Source: Hydractinia symbiolongicarpus
Lineage: Eukaryota > Cnidaria > Hydrozoa > Anthoathecata > Hydractiniidae
Assembly (NCBI RefSeq): GCF_029227915.1
Contig: NC_079879.1
Span: 13,952,001 to 14,016,000, forward strand
Direction: 5' to 3'
DNA: 64,000 bases
The position numbers were made by a program, and so were the translations under genes. Below are positions 1 through 11,457 of this stretch, in pieces (position 1 is the stretch's first letter; each line of letters opens with the position of its first letter). The notes beneath the pieces are model-generated. The model saw only the letters and a list, made by a program, of their open reading frames with translations, did no database searches and was not told the origin of the DNA.

Positions 1-1690
1 GGGACTTGAAAATTTGTGAGAATACCACATACCGAAATAATTTGATTCAGGGAGTTCAACATGTTTACTGGAAGAACTCAATCGAATATTCGAAAACTTG
101 AATCATTCTTTCCACATGAATTCTTTCTGATGCTATTTGTTGACTTTTGACTACTTCAGACTCTAAAAATTGCTTGCGTCCTTTCAAAAATGATAGCATA
201 ATTAATTCCACACCAAGAGGTTTTACATAGTCCTCTATCAGAAAACCTCGATCAGCCATAATAGCATCTCCTGCCTGCCTAAGTTCTGGAAATAATAAAC
301 CACTTTTGACAACAATATCTTTATCTGAGGTGCTACCGGGTTAACACTCAATATAAATGTGAAACCTCCACCAGGAGCAATGCCAACAAGTACTTTAACG
401 GTGGTGTGACTTTTGTATTCTGAGTACATCATTTTGTGTAAATATAAAGATGAAGGCACTGCTATTTTAAACTCTACACAATCTATAATGCATCGTACGT
501 TTGCAAATCTTTCTTTCATACTAGCTGGCATACTTTCTTGAACTTGACTGCGGGAAGGCCAAATACATATTGTTCCTAGCTTAACATACATATAATTTAC
601 CCTTCAGACACTTCAAACAAATATGATAAATGGCAAACATCAAAGTTTCTTCGTATTCTAACAAGGGTAATTAAAAAACTTTCAAGAGGGGACAGCGTAC
701 ATGGTCTACCTCTATCACTAAAACCTTTGACATCTTGATTATTGTAAAGAATAACATTTTCTCCATTTTGTTCTGGGTTTAAAAAAATAATAATTCTTTA
801 AGCACTTTGATGCTTGGTAGGTCAGTGTAATGTTTACATGATGCATCAGATGACAAAACATTTTCAACAAATTTTATTTTAACTGTAGAAATTTTTTCCA
901 TGAGTTTGTGTTTCAACATTTCTATCTCTTTACACTAACTCTTTTTTTCTTCTGTAAGCTTTTCAACTTCTTTTGGCAAAAAAATGCGTCTGGTCCCTCC
1001 CTCATAATAAAGTCTGGCTCAGCTACAAATTCAGTGGAATCATCCACATAATCAGGAATTAGAGTGGATGTTTCTCTAAATTTTTTTCGAGATGGTCTGT
1101 TAACAGGAGCTTTTCTTTTGCTAAAATCCTCCACATTTTCAAATAGTGTAGGTTTGGCTCAATCTCTCAATCTGCGGCGTGTCCCTCCAGGGGCTTTTAT
1201 CATGTCAATTTTTGCAAAGTGTTTTTCGCACAGCACAGCATGGCTGGTTACTCTAAAGTTGTCTTATTCATCAATACGTTTAATTCCGCTGCACCACACT
1301 TTCCTTGTTCCTGAATCTTTCGGAAATTTAAAAAAACTTATGGTTGAAGATATTAATTCATTTTCAAATTCAATCAGGCTACGATTACTGCATCCCCAGG
1401 CAGCACATTGCTTTCCTTGAGATCTTTTATGTTTTTTCTTCGTACTCCCCTCCGACATTTTGTTTACAAAAAAGTTTAGCACCGCTTGTCTCGTTTTCAA
1501 TACGAGGCATACTATTGCGAAATAATTTATGAAAAAGTCTATTGTTTTCGTTTCTGTAGATTGTTTGTTTTTGTTTATTGTTTCCCGTGAGTTTTTGAAA
1601 CTTATTGCAGCAGATACCGTAGCTTCAAGAAATCGGTTTTCATAACTAGTGCCGTTATTTTTACGTGAAAAAAAAACAACCCACAAGCTG
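1..1690 (-). pseudogene. THAP + DDE transposase (Harbinger/ISL2EU-like), broken
   Basis: This is a remnant of a cut-and-paste transposase read on the minus strand. The N-terminus (about 1480 down to 1200) is a THAP zinc finger: CAAWGC, then FFKFP, then CEKHF, giving the C2CH ligands. Around 900-600 a helix-turn-helix region follows (LSPLESFLITLVRIRR). The DDE_Tnp_4-type core comes next: IIDCVEF around 480, ADRGF around 250 and HVER around 100, which are the usual D, D and E positions. In-frame stops lie at about 1264 and 1155 and at the end of the helix-turn-helix part. Frameshifts lie near 330 and near 60. The C-terminal LNQIISVCGILTNFQ segment runs to the window edge in another frame, so the element continues to the left. 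The THAP-plus-DDE order fits ISL2EU-like elements. The family call is from motif memory, not a search. Confidence 0.8.
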
Positions 1691-3088
1691 ATTCGTTCGC
1701 CTTCTCATCTCCGAAATCGTTAACGTGAAAGTCTCTATTATAATCTGCTTTCCGAGTATTATTTTCCGGTTGAAAGAGTGTACCTTACGACGCGCATCCC
1801 CTTAATTCGTGACATTTCGGCACACTACGGATTGCACAACTCGATGTATTGCATTTCTTTCAGAATAAAGGTTTTAACTTTATAAAAGTATAACTTCGCA
1901 TTAATTTTTGGCGCTAAAAGCCTCATCAATGTTGGATTTACATCGGCCAACACTGACAATATTGTGATTATTATCAATATATAATTTTATAATTCTGTAG
2001 AAAGAGGTTTTACGAAATTTCTCAATAATCGTTTTTGTTTAGTTTCGCGCGATCTAAATTTCTCGTACCTTCTGAAAAAAAATATTCCGCATATATATTG
2101 TATTTTTGCCAAAAAATCACTACTTTTGCGCAACGATTTGTTGTTGATCCGCGGTGAGTTTATTTTACAACCTCGTCCCCAGGGTTTTCTACGTCTATGA
2201 TATTCAGTTTTGGTGTAATCCCAGATATCAGCTGCAGTAAGATGTTAGCACCTCGTCGTATTATATCAAAGAGAAACAAAGAACACTAGAGACAACTATT
2301 GGCTAGTTTCAATTTTGCTTGCAACTTGCGTAATGCTTCGTAACTTTTTTTTTAAATTTCTAGTTCTTCTGCTGGGACTGCTACTGTTAAACGCTTGGAT
2401 GTTTCTAGCAAAAGGTCAACATTCATGGAAGCAAACAAGTCATCGATCTTCTCACGTATTTCTTCGTCTGCGCTCACTGTATGTTTTGATGTTTCGAAGT
2501 ATTACTTTTGTTTACAAAGCAAAGTTGAAGTTTTAAACAGAAAGAATAAAGAAGCTCGCTATTGTTCCATAACAAACGTAACACGGCTATTGTTCTTTAA
2601 ACCAATCGCATTCGTCTGCACCGATTTCATGATAAACAAAGATGGCGTCGAAAGGATTCGTAAAAACAGAAACACGTGTTTTCCAACCACAAAAAAATTA
2701 CGCGTGGGGCACGATGAGTTAATAAACTCACAAATGTTTTGTAATAATTAATAACGTGCTAACTGTGAATCAATTCCAATTAAGGACAATATCTCAATGT
2801 CACCATGGTTATCTGCAACAAAATAAATAATACAAGATTGATACCAATCAACGAACGAAAGACAACCGCCCACGCTCCATACAATTTCTGTAAAATATGA
2901 TTTTTCTTAGCGTTGCCAATATGTCATACGTGTCATAAAGGGGTAAACAGAATACGCCCAGTACATATATATAACTAACAATTAAATATTAAACGACAGC
3001 TACAAGAACGTCTGTTCGCTTTCGTTGCGCCTCCGGAACTGTTTTAGCACGTGACTCCATCACGTAACAGGGTCGCATGGGTCGGATT
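1691..3088. other. Non-coding stretch with one solitary transposon end
   Basis: No credible gene is visible. At 2168-2184 lies CAACCTCGTCCCCAGGG, the terminal sequence shared with the element at 36770-40087. No matching partner with a good target duplication was found. Short open frames around 2315-2750 have no recognisable domains. Confidence 0.5.
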
Positions 3089-4110
3089 CTAAACGCCCAC
3101 AATAATATATAGCGGATCGTTGTTGGGTTTCCTGTAGGGTTTGTAGGTTTTACTGTTCACGTTAAACGACACATCTAAAAAGTTTGTTTCAACCAGGTTC
3201 GTTTCGATAGTTACTGACAATTTGTCTTCTTTAAACAAGGTTATGATGTCCTTTCGAATTTTGTTCATTCGTGGTCCATTGGCGTTTTGGATAATTGCAA
3301 GTCCATCGTCTCTGTATAGACCGACATGTTTGATATCGATAATATTGCTGATCTTTTTTATTATATATAGTGCAACTAACTCATAGATTTCCGCTCCATC
3401 GTATGAACCCATTGTCACATCGAAGAAAACGTTCCCTTTTTTAACCCAAGTTGATGATTTGTCAAATAACAAGAATTTCCGACTGTGCCTTAATATTATA
3501 TCGAGGACTTTGTTGTCGATTGGTACAGCAGATCTTGCGAAATTAATTGCTTGTAGTTCTTCAGAAATAGAAGGGTAAAATTGGACAATGTCAAATTTAT
3601 GAATTTTGACTTTGCATCAGTTGTTGTTTTTTTGAACCATTCAATTACAGTAGATGTATTTCGCCATTGGTTGACTTGCGTTGCTTTCTGAACTTTCTCT
3701 ATAATGGTCTCCAAGTACTTTTTACTGACGATTGCCATGTCTGTTTTGGCTGGATTAATTAATCTGCACTTGACATTTTGGGGTTTAGCTTGTGGTCTTT
3801 GATTGTAATGTAGGCCTGTTTTTCTGAGTAGCATTGCATTTTGGCGCCCAAATCCAGCGATTTTGCGATTTTTTGGGGCTCTTTATTGATGTTGGTTTTC
3901 AAAGAAATGCTACATTTTTCATACGATTTTGTGATGTTTTCTGTAACGAGTTTGGTGTAATCATTTTTCGGAAGTTCGTATAGGTTGTTAGTTTTATCGG
4001 CGAAAGCAAATACATTTTCGGAACTTTGGATGTTTTTTAACGTCTGTTTTCAATTTGTTTAAGAACGAATTGCCAACATTGCGGAATTCGGTTTTTTGAA
4101 ATGCTAAATA
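3089..4110 (-). pseudogene. Penelope-like reverse transcriptase, broken
   Basis: Minus-strand remnant of a reverse transcriptase of the kind that ends in a GIY-YIG nuclease (Penelope-like). From upstream to downstream the frames show FRNVGNSFLNKLKTDV, YTKLVTENITKSYEK, AYITIKDHK, then CRLINPAKTDMAIVSKKYLE and NQWRNTSTVIEWF (about 3790-3640), then VTMGSYDGAEIYELV and the catalytic YRDD box (about 3320), ending with NFLDVSFNVNS and PYRKPNNDPLYI. Several frameshifts and a stop near 3495 break it. The GIY-YIG part is missing here. A related GIY-YIG domain is present far away at 62194-62630. The assignment rests on recognised motif order. Confidence 0.75.
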
Positions 4111-4140
4111 AAATATTTCGCGGAAAAACATAGACCTCTA

Positions 4141-4555
4141 ATAATTAGCCAATCAGAGTTCATCACGTGACCAGACGGGCCCGGAGCTACTTTAGAATTC
4201 ATCTCAAAGAGCTCCGGGGGTCGAGAATGTGTCGACCCGCTTTATAAATAAAAATTTTACGGCCTCGGCTAGTTTTTCATGTAATCTTGCACAAGAATTG
4301 GCTTCGCGTAGAAGATTCACCAATGTGTTCATTTTTTATCAGGAGACGAAGAAAGGCGAAACCAAACACACACTTATGGCGGGTTGTGTGAATGACGAAT
4401 GGAAATCAGCCTTCATATAACGCATTAAAAATATCTTAAATTATTGAAGAGAGGATGCTAAATAGCATATTCATCATATCGACGATTTTATAAATCATTT
4501 ATTTATAAAAATCAAAACATTTAAACCTTATAAAAAAAATACTTGACAAGCTAAA
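4141..4555. other. Upstream region of the SGNH-like gene with a GC-rich hairpin
   Basis: A 9-bp perfect inverted repeat, CCCGGAGCT at 4180-4188 and AGCTCCGGG at 4210-4218 (21-nt loop), stands out in AT-rich DNA. A 63-codon frame at 4229-4420 has no recognisable features. I see no certain promoter element. Confidence 0.4.
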
Positions 4556-5476
4556 ATGTATATTCCAAAGAGATCTCGTATTTTGTTTACCATTATTTTG
4601 TGCAGCTTAGTAGTGGTTGTGCTGGTAAATTTTTTATGCAGTATTTATGCATGTAGGGGGAGCACAATCAAGATGGACGATGTAATCTCTGACAATCCTT
4701 TCCCGGTCGCTGACCAAAAGTTAAATAAATATCTGAGTTATTACAGCAATTCTAAGCATGAACGCAAAAAATGCTTTAAATGGATCATGTTGGCCGGTGA
4801 TTCAAATATGCGCATTGTCTTTCACGAATTACTTCGATCATTTCGAGCGAGCAGGGGAAACAAATACGGCGAAATTATTGGTGGCATTACGTCAAATCTA
4901 GATTCTGTTGGGGAGAAACGTTGGTTTGATAGAGACGTGATTTTTTACTTTGTGGATGGAAAATGCGTGCGGATAAGTTTAAGATATATGCATAGGTCAT
5001 TCTTAGAGGTGATGAGATTAATCCATTCTTGGTCGAACATTCGACACTGCAAAAGAGATTGCTCTCGGTTAATAAAACCATCTCGCCAACGGAGAGAGTT
5101 CTTTCAAGATAGCAACCCTGACTTATTATTTTATTCGCACGGCTTTTGGCCATTACTAAACTCCATCACAGATGAAAGTGCATGTGTCAAAGAATATGCT
5201 CTTGTTGCTACTGTATTGCGTTTGTTTAATACCGAAGTTAAGGTTGTGTGGATGAGTAATCCTGCCATTTATTCGCATCCAATCCTTACAGATAAACACA
5301 TCAGACATGATGTTCGATGTCAAATGAAATCTGCTGGTCTACAAAATATAACCGTGCTTAATTTGTATCACTTTGTCATCGAAAAAAAACTCAAAAAGAC
5401 AGTTGTGAATGATATACATATATCTCTATACACTGCGAAATATATTACCAAGATTATAAGGAATATGTTTTCATGA
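4556..5476 (+). CDS. Type II membrane SGNH/PC-esterase-like protein
   Basis: This intact single-exon frame of 306 codons starts with a short basic segment and a hydrophobic anchor at about residues 9-31, as in Golgi type II proteins. Residues 77-84 read IMLAGDSN, matching block I of SGNH/PC-esterase-like hydrolases, where the Ser of GDS is the nucleophile. YSHGFW at 193-198 resembles the NxGxW-type block seen in PC-esterases. NDIH at 285-288 sits where the Asp/His pair normally lies, but the spacing differs from the usual DxxH, so activity is uncertain. Known relatives transfer or remove acyl groups on glycans in the secretory pathway. The substrate cannot be inferred. No introns are seen, so it could be a retrocopy. 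There are no neighbouring genes of related function. The chosen Met is the first in frame and directly precedes the basic-plus-hydrophobic N-terminus. Confidence 0.6.
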   Translation: MYIPKRSRILFTIILCSLVVVVLVNFLCSIYACRGSTIKMDDVISDNPFPVADQKLNKYLSYYSNSKHERKKCFKWIMLAGDSNMRIVFHELLRSFRASRGNKYGEIIGGITSNLDSVGEKRWFDRDVIFYFVDGKCVRISLRYMHRSFLEVMRLIHSWSNIRHCKRDCSRLIKPSRQRREFFQDSNPDLLFYSHGFWPLLNSITDESACVKEYALVATVLRLFNTEVKVVWMSNPAIYSHPILTDKHIRHDVRCQMKSAGLQNITVLNLYHFVIEKKLKKTVVNDIHISLYTAKYITKIIRNMFS

Positions 5477-5719
5477 TGCTGTCTATGTCCACTATTTTAT
5501 GACTGTTTTTATGATAACTTAATTTTACCATAGCGATATCTCTATGATTTTACAGGTAACACAAAAATCTTTAAACAGTCGCGCAATTATTTTTAAAACT
5601 CTTTTATCTTTCCTTTGATTAAAAAAAGTAGTGTATTTTTTTTCTCAGTCTCGGAATTAAATTTATTTGTGAATTTAAAGTTATCTTATCATGAATGAAA
5701 TTAAAAATCGCGATTCTAA

Positions 5720-6160
5720 AGGCTAAAATACATGGTAAGTTTAAACGGACCGTTTAAATGTAAGATAAAAAAACTTACCGTGTAAACGGGAAAGATGTAC
5801 AACTTTTTTCGGTTTTATAAGTTTTTTTAAAAGTTGGACATGTTCAACTTTTGCTAAGTTTTTTCTATTGAAATTAACAGAATGATTAATGAGCTATTGT
5901 TTAAACTAAAGATTTGAGCATATTTTTTAACTTTCTAATCATAACCGCTTTTTTTTCTTTCAACATTTATCCTGCTGCTTCTATAACAATACCTGGAACG
6001 GAAGATTCACGTGTTTTTTTTGGTATTCATGGTGAAAAGAGAGTTTTTTAAAAAAACTTATATATCTTAACTTAACGTGTAGACAAGTATATTACCTGCA
6101 ACTAAACTTATAAGTTTTTTCTTACAACTAAACGTTTAAACTTACCGTGTTTTTTAGCCT
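5720..6160. mobile_element. Small non-autonomous element with ~27-bp inverted ends
   Basis: The left end at 5721-5747 (GGCTAAAATACATGGTAAG onwards) is matched in inverse by 6133-6159 (ending CTTACCGTGTTTTTTAGCC). The interior is AT-rich and repeats CTTATAAGTTTTTT-type and AAGTTTAAACG-type motifs. It has no coding capacity. No clear target duplication was found, so the exact borders are uncertain. Confidence 0.6.
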
Positions 6161-6632
6161 GAAGGTTGTGATTGTTCTTGCTGAGCATACATACATTATA
6201 ATTACTTTTTTCAGGCGTACAACTCTGATTACTTTTTTCTTTGCTATAGTAGCTGATGGAAAACTGTTTTAAGCATTGGGTAAAATCATGGGGTTCTTTC
6301 TGACTACTTAGCCCTTATACTTTAAAAATTAACATATTTAACATCAGTCAAGCTTGTGATTGTTAACTTAATTTAAAGTGTCTTTTTATATTAGATCGTC
6401 CTATGAAAATATTTTTACGTGAAAACTGTAACAAACCTTTCAGTGACATGTTATGCTTATAATATGCTTAAGTTTTTGGACATTTTTAACATCATTATGC
6501 TTATACAGCGCATATTTGCATTCATAGTCATAAGAAAAAAAGATAGTCTAGATCCGTGGGCTGTTTCCTTTGTTTAGAAATTCGTAGTTGAAATATTGGC
6601 GACGGCCCGACGACACTGCACAGTTTTTGAAA

Positions 6633-7835
6633 ATGGCGGCGAACAAGAAGGATTTTCTCAGTGGAGAAGACCTTGATGATTTGTTTCATTTAATTGAGGG
6701 TGGATTTTTTGGCGATGATGGTGATTTTAACGTGGATATAGATGCAGTTATATCTGAGGAATCATCTACCGTGGAAAATAGCGATAAATTTGTTTGTAAT
6801 GAATGTGGAAAAGTGACAAAAACAGGCAGAGGTTTGACAAGACATAAAAACGCCAAACACCAAGGGAAAAATAGTGAATCAGCTACTGAAAAAGCGTCTA
6901 GCTTTCTTTCTAAAGAGGAGCAGCTATTGAAGAAGTTCCACCCTTTGAAATTACGTGTCATTCTGGTTGAATGTGTCACCATAGTGAAGAAAGATATGTG
7001 TTTACCAGAGAAGACAAGGAATGCATTTTCAAACATCAACTTTTCTGTTGATGAGGCTGTGGAACTCTGGGAAAAAATCAAATTTGTCATTGAGAAATAC
7101 AGTGGAAGTGCTGAGAAGTTTTATTCAGAGTTTTATGGATTATTGGATCAAAATCTTCTGCCTAAAAAATTTGCTGATGTCACCATAACTAACACTTTGT
7201 TGATGGAAGTTGCTAACCATGTTCTGATTCATCTCTCTGGAACAGATGTATCATCGTCGCTTGATTTTTCACCTGAAATGACAACCGAACTTCCAGAAAA
7301 AGAGTTAAAAAGTTTACAGTATCTTTCTGGTTATATTGCTCATAAATTGCACACAAAATTCTGCTTCGGTAAACAGCAATCGAATGTAAACAAACAGTAT
7401 GCTCTTGTATTGAAATATTGAAAGATTGATGTAGATGACACACAAACTTTGGTTAACATCCGTGATAGAGGTGGTTTGTGGAGAGTCAATCAAAGGACAC
7501 AAAATATTTTTGTCAAATGTGAAAAGTTATTTCGTGCAAAAACATCTGCTTTTAATACCAAATTATGTGCTAAAGAACTAGTTTCCTCCATGTTAACCGA
7601 TAGTACTATACTGTCAAATTTCACAATGATATGTGAGGGAATTGATCCAAAAGTGAAAAAAGAGATTTGCATCAACCTACTTGAACATTTACTAACTCTG
7701 TTTGTTAGAGTTCGCACTTTTTCATATGCTGAAGACGTACGTGAAAAGCACAAGGCTGCCAAGAAGAAAGGAAAGAAACGTTCATTAAGAACAGAACTGA
7801 AGCAAACTAGCATTGCAACTGACATGGGTCATTGA
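6633..7835 (+). pseudogene. Partner zinc-finger protein of the P-like element
   Basis: About 400 codons starting at ATGGCGGCG (6633), chosen over an in-frame Met at 6588 because its context and acidic N-terminus fit better. Residues about 50-75 form a single C2H2 finger (CNECGKVTKTGRGLTRHKN). Later come LQYLSGYIAHKL, then VDDTQTLVNIRDRGGLWRVN, then LLEHLLTLFVRVRTFSYA. The protein ends in a basic Lys/Arg-rich tail (REKHKAAKKKGKKR) and TDMGH. I recognise this as a protein found repeatedly beside THAP/P-like transposases in cnidarian genomes. Its role is not established to my knowledge. One in-frame TGA at 7419-7421, between VLKY and KIDVDD, breaks the frame. The frame is otherwise intact, so the damage is recent or the stop is read through. 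Confidence 0.7.
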
Positions 7836-7847
7836 ACTTTTCCAATC

Positions 7848-8366
7848 CCGGACATGGACTATAATAACTGTCAAAAAGGCTATTTTTATAGCCACACATT
7901 TTAAAAACACATTATTTTGGATTTATGCCTACTACTTGCATACATTCATTGTTCGGTAAGTTAAATAATTTTCAGGCTGAACGAGAAAAATAAATTTTGC
8001 AAAGTTATATTACATTCATGGAAGAAACTTTTTGCCGGACGAAAATTTTCTGGTTTTAAAAATCTGCAAAATTTTTGCGTTTTTGAGAGAAATTTATCAA
8101 AATATGTCAACAACAACAACAAAAATACCTAATACATACCTATATTTCTAGACGATAAGACATTATACCATACATATTTTCCTGGTTCCACAGTATAAAG
8201 GGAACCGGGTCTGTGAATAATTTCCAACAAGGTGTGCAATCATTCTCTAGTCCTGCAGTATAAAGAGGACTAGAAAATATATAATGCAGTATTTTACCAT
8301 TTTAATGTTTTCAAAACATTTGTGGCTATAAAAATAGCCGGTTTGACAGTTTTTGTCCATGCCCGG
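7848..8366. repeat. Inverted-repeat spacer between the two P-element genes
   Basis: The 3' ends of the converging genes enclose an inverted repeat. The left arm (7848 to about 7905) and right arm (about 8310-8366) share CCGGACATGGAC-like sequence, ACTGTCAAA and the self-complementary GGCTATTTTTATAGCC. Two short hairpins with the same loop sit between the arms (8181-8209 and 8247-8273). Possible roles are shared 3'-end formation or an internally nested small element. Confidence 0.65.
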
Positions 8367-8384
8367 ACAGAGTGTCCAGATGGT

Positions 8385-9866
8385 TCATTGTGTCTTTTTT
8401 CTTTTCGGCAATGGTGTATCATCAATCAAGTTGAATCTGTCTTGCCCACGTACATTTCCAGAAATCGGTCTCACTGAATACTGTGTTTTTATTGTGTTGT
8501 CATTGTAACCGACATCTCTGACTGTTGGATTATCACGTCTTCGACCAATAGCACGTTGTCGACCAAAGTAATTTTCAAGATCATCTTGGCAAAATCTTTC
8601 GGAAAGCACGTACTTGTAAAAAAAAAAAAAAAAAAAAAATTAGAATTAATCATTATGCTGTTGAACTCAGGCTGCCTATTTTGATAAAAATAAGTTCACA
8701 AAAAGTTGCAGAATCGAAACCACGTGTTGGTCTAATGTAATTCTTATAATCTCGAAGTGTACGTAAACTTGGTAAAACTAAAATCCCGGAGCCAGTTCTC
8801 GCATCATATCGCAGGTCATTATAAACAGAAGATGACTTTGCGGCAAGTTGAGACAATATTTTATTACCATGGGATGATAACGAACACTACTAGCACACGA
8901 GGAATTAACAACAGATTTTCGGTTTTTGTCATAGGTTATATTCATATTGAATGACTCACAGTTACCACATGGATTGCTAAGATTTACCATAATGTTACAA
9001 TAGTTGGAACGATAATACTGATCCTGATGCAACCTTGATTTGAATAAGGATTTCTGATAATTGTTATAATCAAAATGTTTTGGGACAACATGTTTCTGAA
9101 AGTTTACTTCTTTGTCAGGATCTGGTGTTTCAATACCATGACATATGTTGCAACTATTCAGCTCAGCAATAAGGTTTGACAGGGTGACATTATGAAATGA
9201 CCGGTCATTCGATAAATAAAATTGATGCTGTTCAGGTAACATCCAACCATAAACTCTTATAGAATATGATAGTGATGTATCAATAAAAATTTCATACTTC
9301 GGTAATACGTGACAATCAGAGGTACAAGTCACAGTAATAACATCTTCTTTACATTCGATATTCCAGCAACTAGCCACTGCCAGATAACTGTTGTAAAACC
9401 ATAAATTCTTCACGTTTCTGAATTGATGTTGGAGATCTGATGGATGATGTGAAGGTACTGCTAGAGCTCACACTTTTTTCAGGAAGGTTCAACGTTGGTA
9501 AAGCTCCTTCTTTCAATGCTTTTCGTGTTGGATCTAAACAGACAGGAGAATATAGCAAGTTGAGTTCAGCAGCCCCAGCACAAATGTGCATTTTTACATG
9601 CAAGGTTGTTGGCAGAAGGTACTTTTGCCTGCAGGGAAACCAAGGAATAGCATAAAAAAGAAAACAAAATAGTTCTACTTACACACATAATAGTCGTCCT
9701 CCGTGAAGTGTCTTTCACATATATACAATTTGCGACTTTGTATGCGATCTCTTAGAGATTGGTCTATCTCTCTGTGCTTCGTAATAACATTGATGAGATC
9801 AACGCCCCACTTCTTGTTTACTTCGTTGTTAGAACAACCAAGAATTGCACAGTTTTCTCCCGGCAT
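8385..9866 (-). pseudogene. THAP9/P-element-like transposase, internally deleted
   Basis: Minus-strand gene. Exon 1 (9866-9683) begins MPGENCAILGCSNN and ends with CERHFTEDDYYV, a complete THAP-type C2CH finger. A GTAAGT donor follows. The acceptor TGTTTAG before 9533 restores YPTRKALKEGALPTLNLPEKS, the usual continuation. After a frameshift near 9400 the central part follows (HVLPKYEIFIDTSL, YGWMLPE, LSNLIAELNSCNIC), then after another shift SQLAAKSSSVYNDLRYD and GILVLPSLRTLRDY. That part ends in a stop near 8653. Most of the RNase-H-like catalytic core is missing. The C-terminal block resumes after a poly-T tract with VLSERFCQDDLENYFGRQRA (8609 downward) and ends PLPKRKKTQ. Loss of the core makes it non-functional. 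Confidence 0.8.
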
Positions 9867-10051
9867 ATTGAGAAAAAAACTTCAAAAACCAAGCGGAAAG
9901 TTCAAAACATAGGTAACACCCTTCTCACTAGGCAGCCATTTTGAAGTATCGTGCAGGGTCGGAGAGCTCGGCTCGAAAAATTAGCATATAAAAGAGTATG
10001 AACAATGAGCCATTGTTTGATGCCAGACTATCTTTTTTTCTTATGACTATG

Positions 10052-11457
10052 TTGCATTTTAGGGGCAAAGGTACCGTCATGGTACTATTTTCAATTGGCC
10101 TCGTTTTGAACTATTTATTGAAGGTAACATGCGCAAAGCAAAAAATTATCTAGCTGTTTTTTCCTGGGAATTTCCACAACTTTTTTATTAAACAAATGTG
10201 CGTTACCCACGACAACAACAATCCCCCCAAGTAGAAGCAGGCAGGCAAGCTCTATTTATAAGAAAATGAATACACTGTCTATATAACCTTTTATTCATCG
10301 ATAAGTAAATTATACTCAGTATAAAATTCTGTATCAACAGGTAAACTTCCTGAAGTAACTTAAACGATGCTGGAAAGGCGTAAATAGCTGTAAAATATTT
10401 CAACACTTTATTGTAAATAAATATAACTATTCAATATGCAATGCGAATTTATATGGCATTGGACAACCCTTCTATTATTAAGAACTCGAGATCAAGCTAT
10501 TATCTTCACCCTGTAACGCATGTAACCCAAACACCCTATTAATTTAAACTCACATTTAAAGACATCAGAAAGCAATTTTGTTGTTGTTGTTCTTGTTAAA
10601 AAATATAAAAAACTAATAATAAATAATATAGTAAGAACTTACTAAAAAACGATGTTAAAATACAGCTAGGATTGTCTGCCTTTCATTAGCCAGCAAATTT
10701 GACTAAAGATACCTTGTATATTTAGAACTTTCAGCAAGATCTCTAATACATGCATAGAAAGTCTGTCTAATTTTTTAAAGCTGAGAATTTTGAAAATCGC
10801 CACAAGCTTAGTTTACTGAATTCATTAAATTTTTTTACAATTGTCGACTTCAAAGGGTTTTTTCTAATTGGTTTTGACAGGCAGAAACATGAATTTAGAT
10901 ATAATAATGAATGAACAAGATGTAAATTTAAAAGAAAGAATAGAACTTAGCTGCAAACTAAAACAATACAAAAAATGTCTTACTTGAAGTAGGTAATCTA
11001 AGAAGCAATAATTTACTGTGGAATATAGAGCAACCTCCCTATTTTGCCCAATTTTTAAACCCCGATATTTTTCACAAAATATCAGAACATCGAACTCACC
11101 CCCCACCCTGCTTCAATTAAATTACGCAACAATTGCAATCACCTCGAAAATGGATATGCTTAAAGAACAAACTCGTGTACCTCTCATCACTACTGGTCCA
11201 AAAGACAATTCATTTGTTTAAAAATTGTGTGTGGAAAAACTAACAATATTTGTCGCTTGTACATCTCTCACACGGTTTATTTCTTTTGAGAGATCATATC
11301 GTAGTATGTAATAGGTTTTAATTTTACAGGTTAATCTATAGTTGCATCAGTTGTTAAAAATTGGGAACTAAAATTTTAGTTTTAACAGTCATACTGTTTC
11401 TAAAGCTTACTTAACGCACTAGGAAAGTTAAGTTAATTTAACACGTCCATCATATAA
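10052..11457. other. AT-rich DNA, no gene seen
   Basis: I found no gene, no clear repeat family and no paired terminal repeats here. The short open frames have no domains and no splice continuity. Confidence 0.4.

Larger units (their letters stand above)
6523..10051. mobile_element. P-like DNA transposon with two converging genes
   Basis: The element is bounded by 29-bp inverted ends at 6523-6551 and 10023-10051, identical except for one base (CATAGTCATAAG, seven A, GATAGTCTAG). TTGCATT flanks it directly on both sides (6516-6522 and 10052-10058), a 7-bp target duplication. Inside, a zinc-finger gene runs rightwards (6633-7835) and a THAP/P-type transposase gene runs leftwards (9866-8385). 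Their 3' ends face each other across a 550-bp spacer. The transposase lacks most of its catalytic core, so the copy is not autonomous. Confidence 0.85.

Noticed and set aside
6686-7090. Minus-strand frame opposite the zinc-finger gene
   Set aside because: It shadows the plus-strand gene; no domain or splice continuity.
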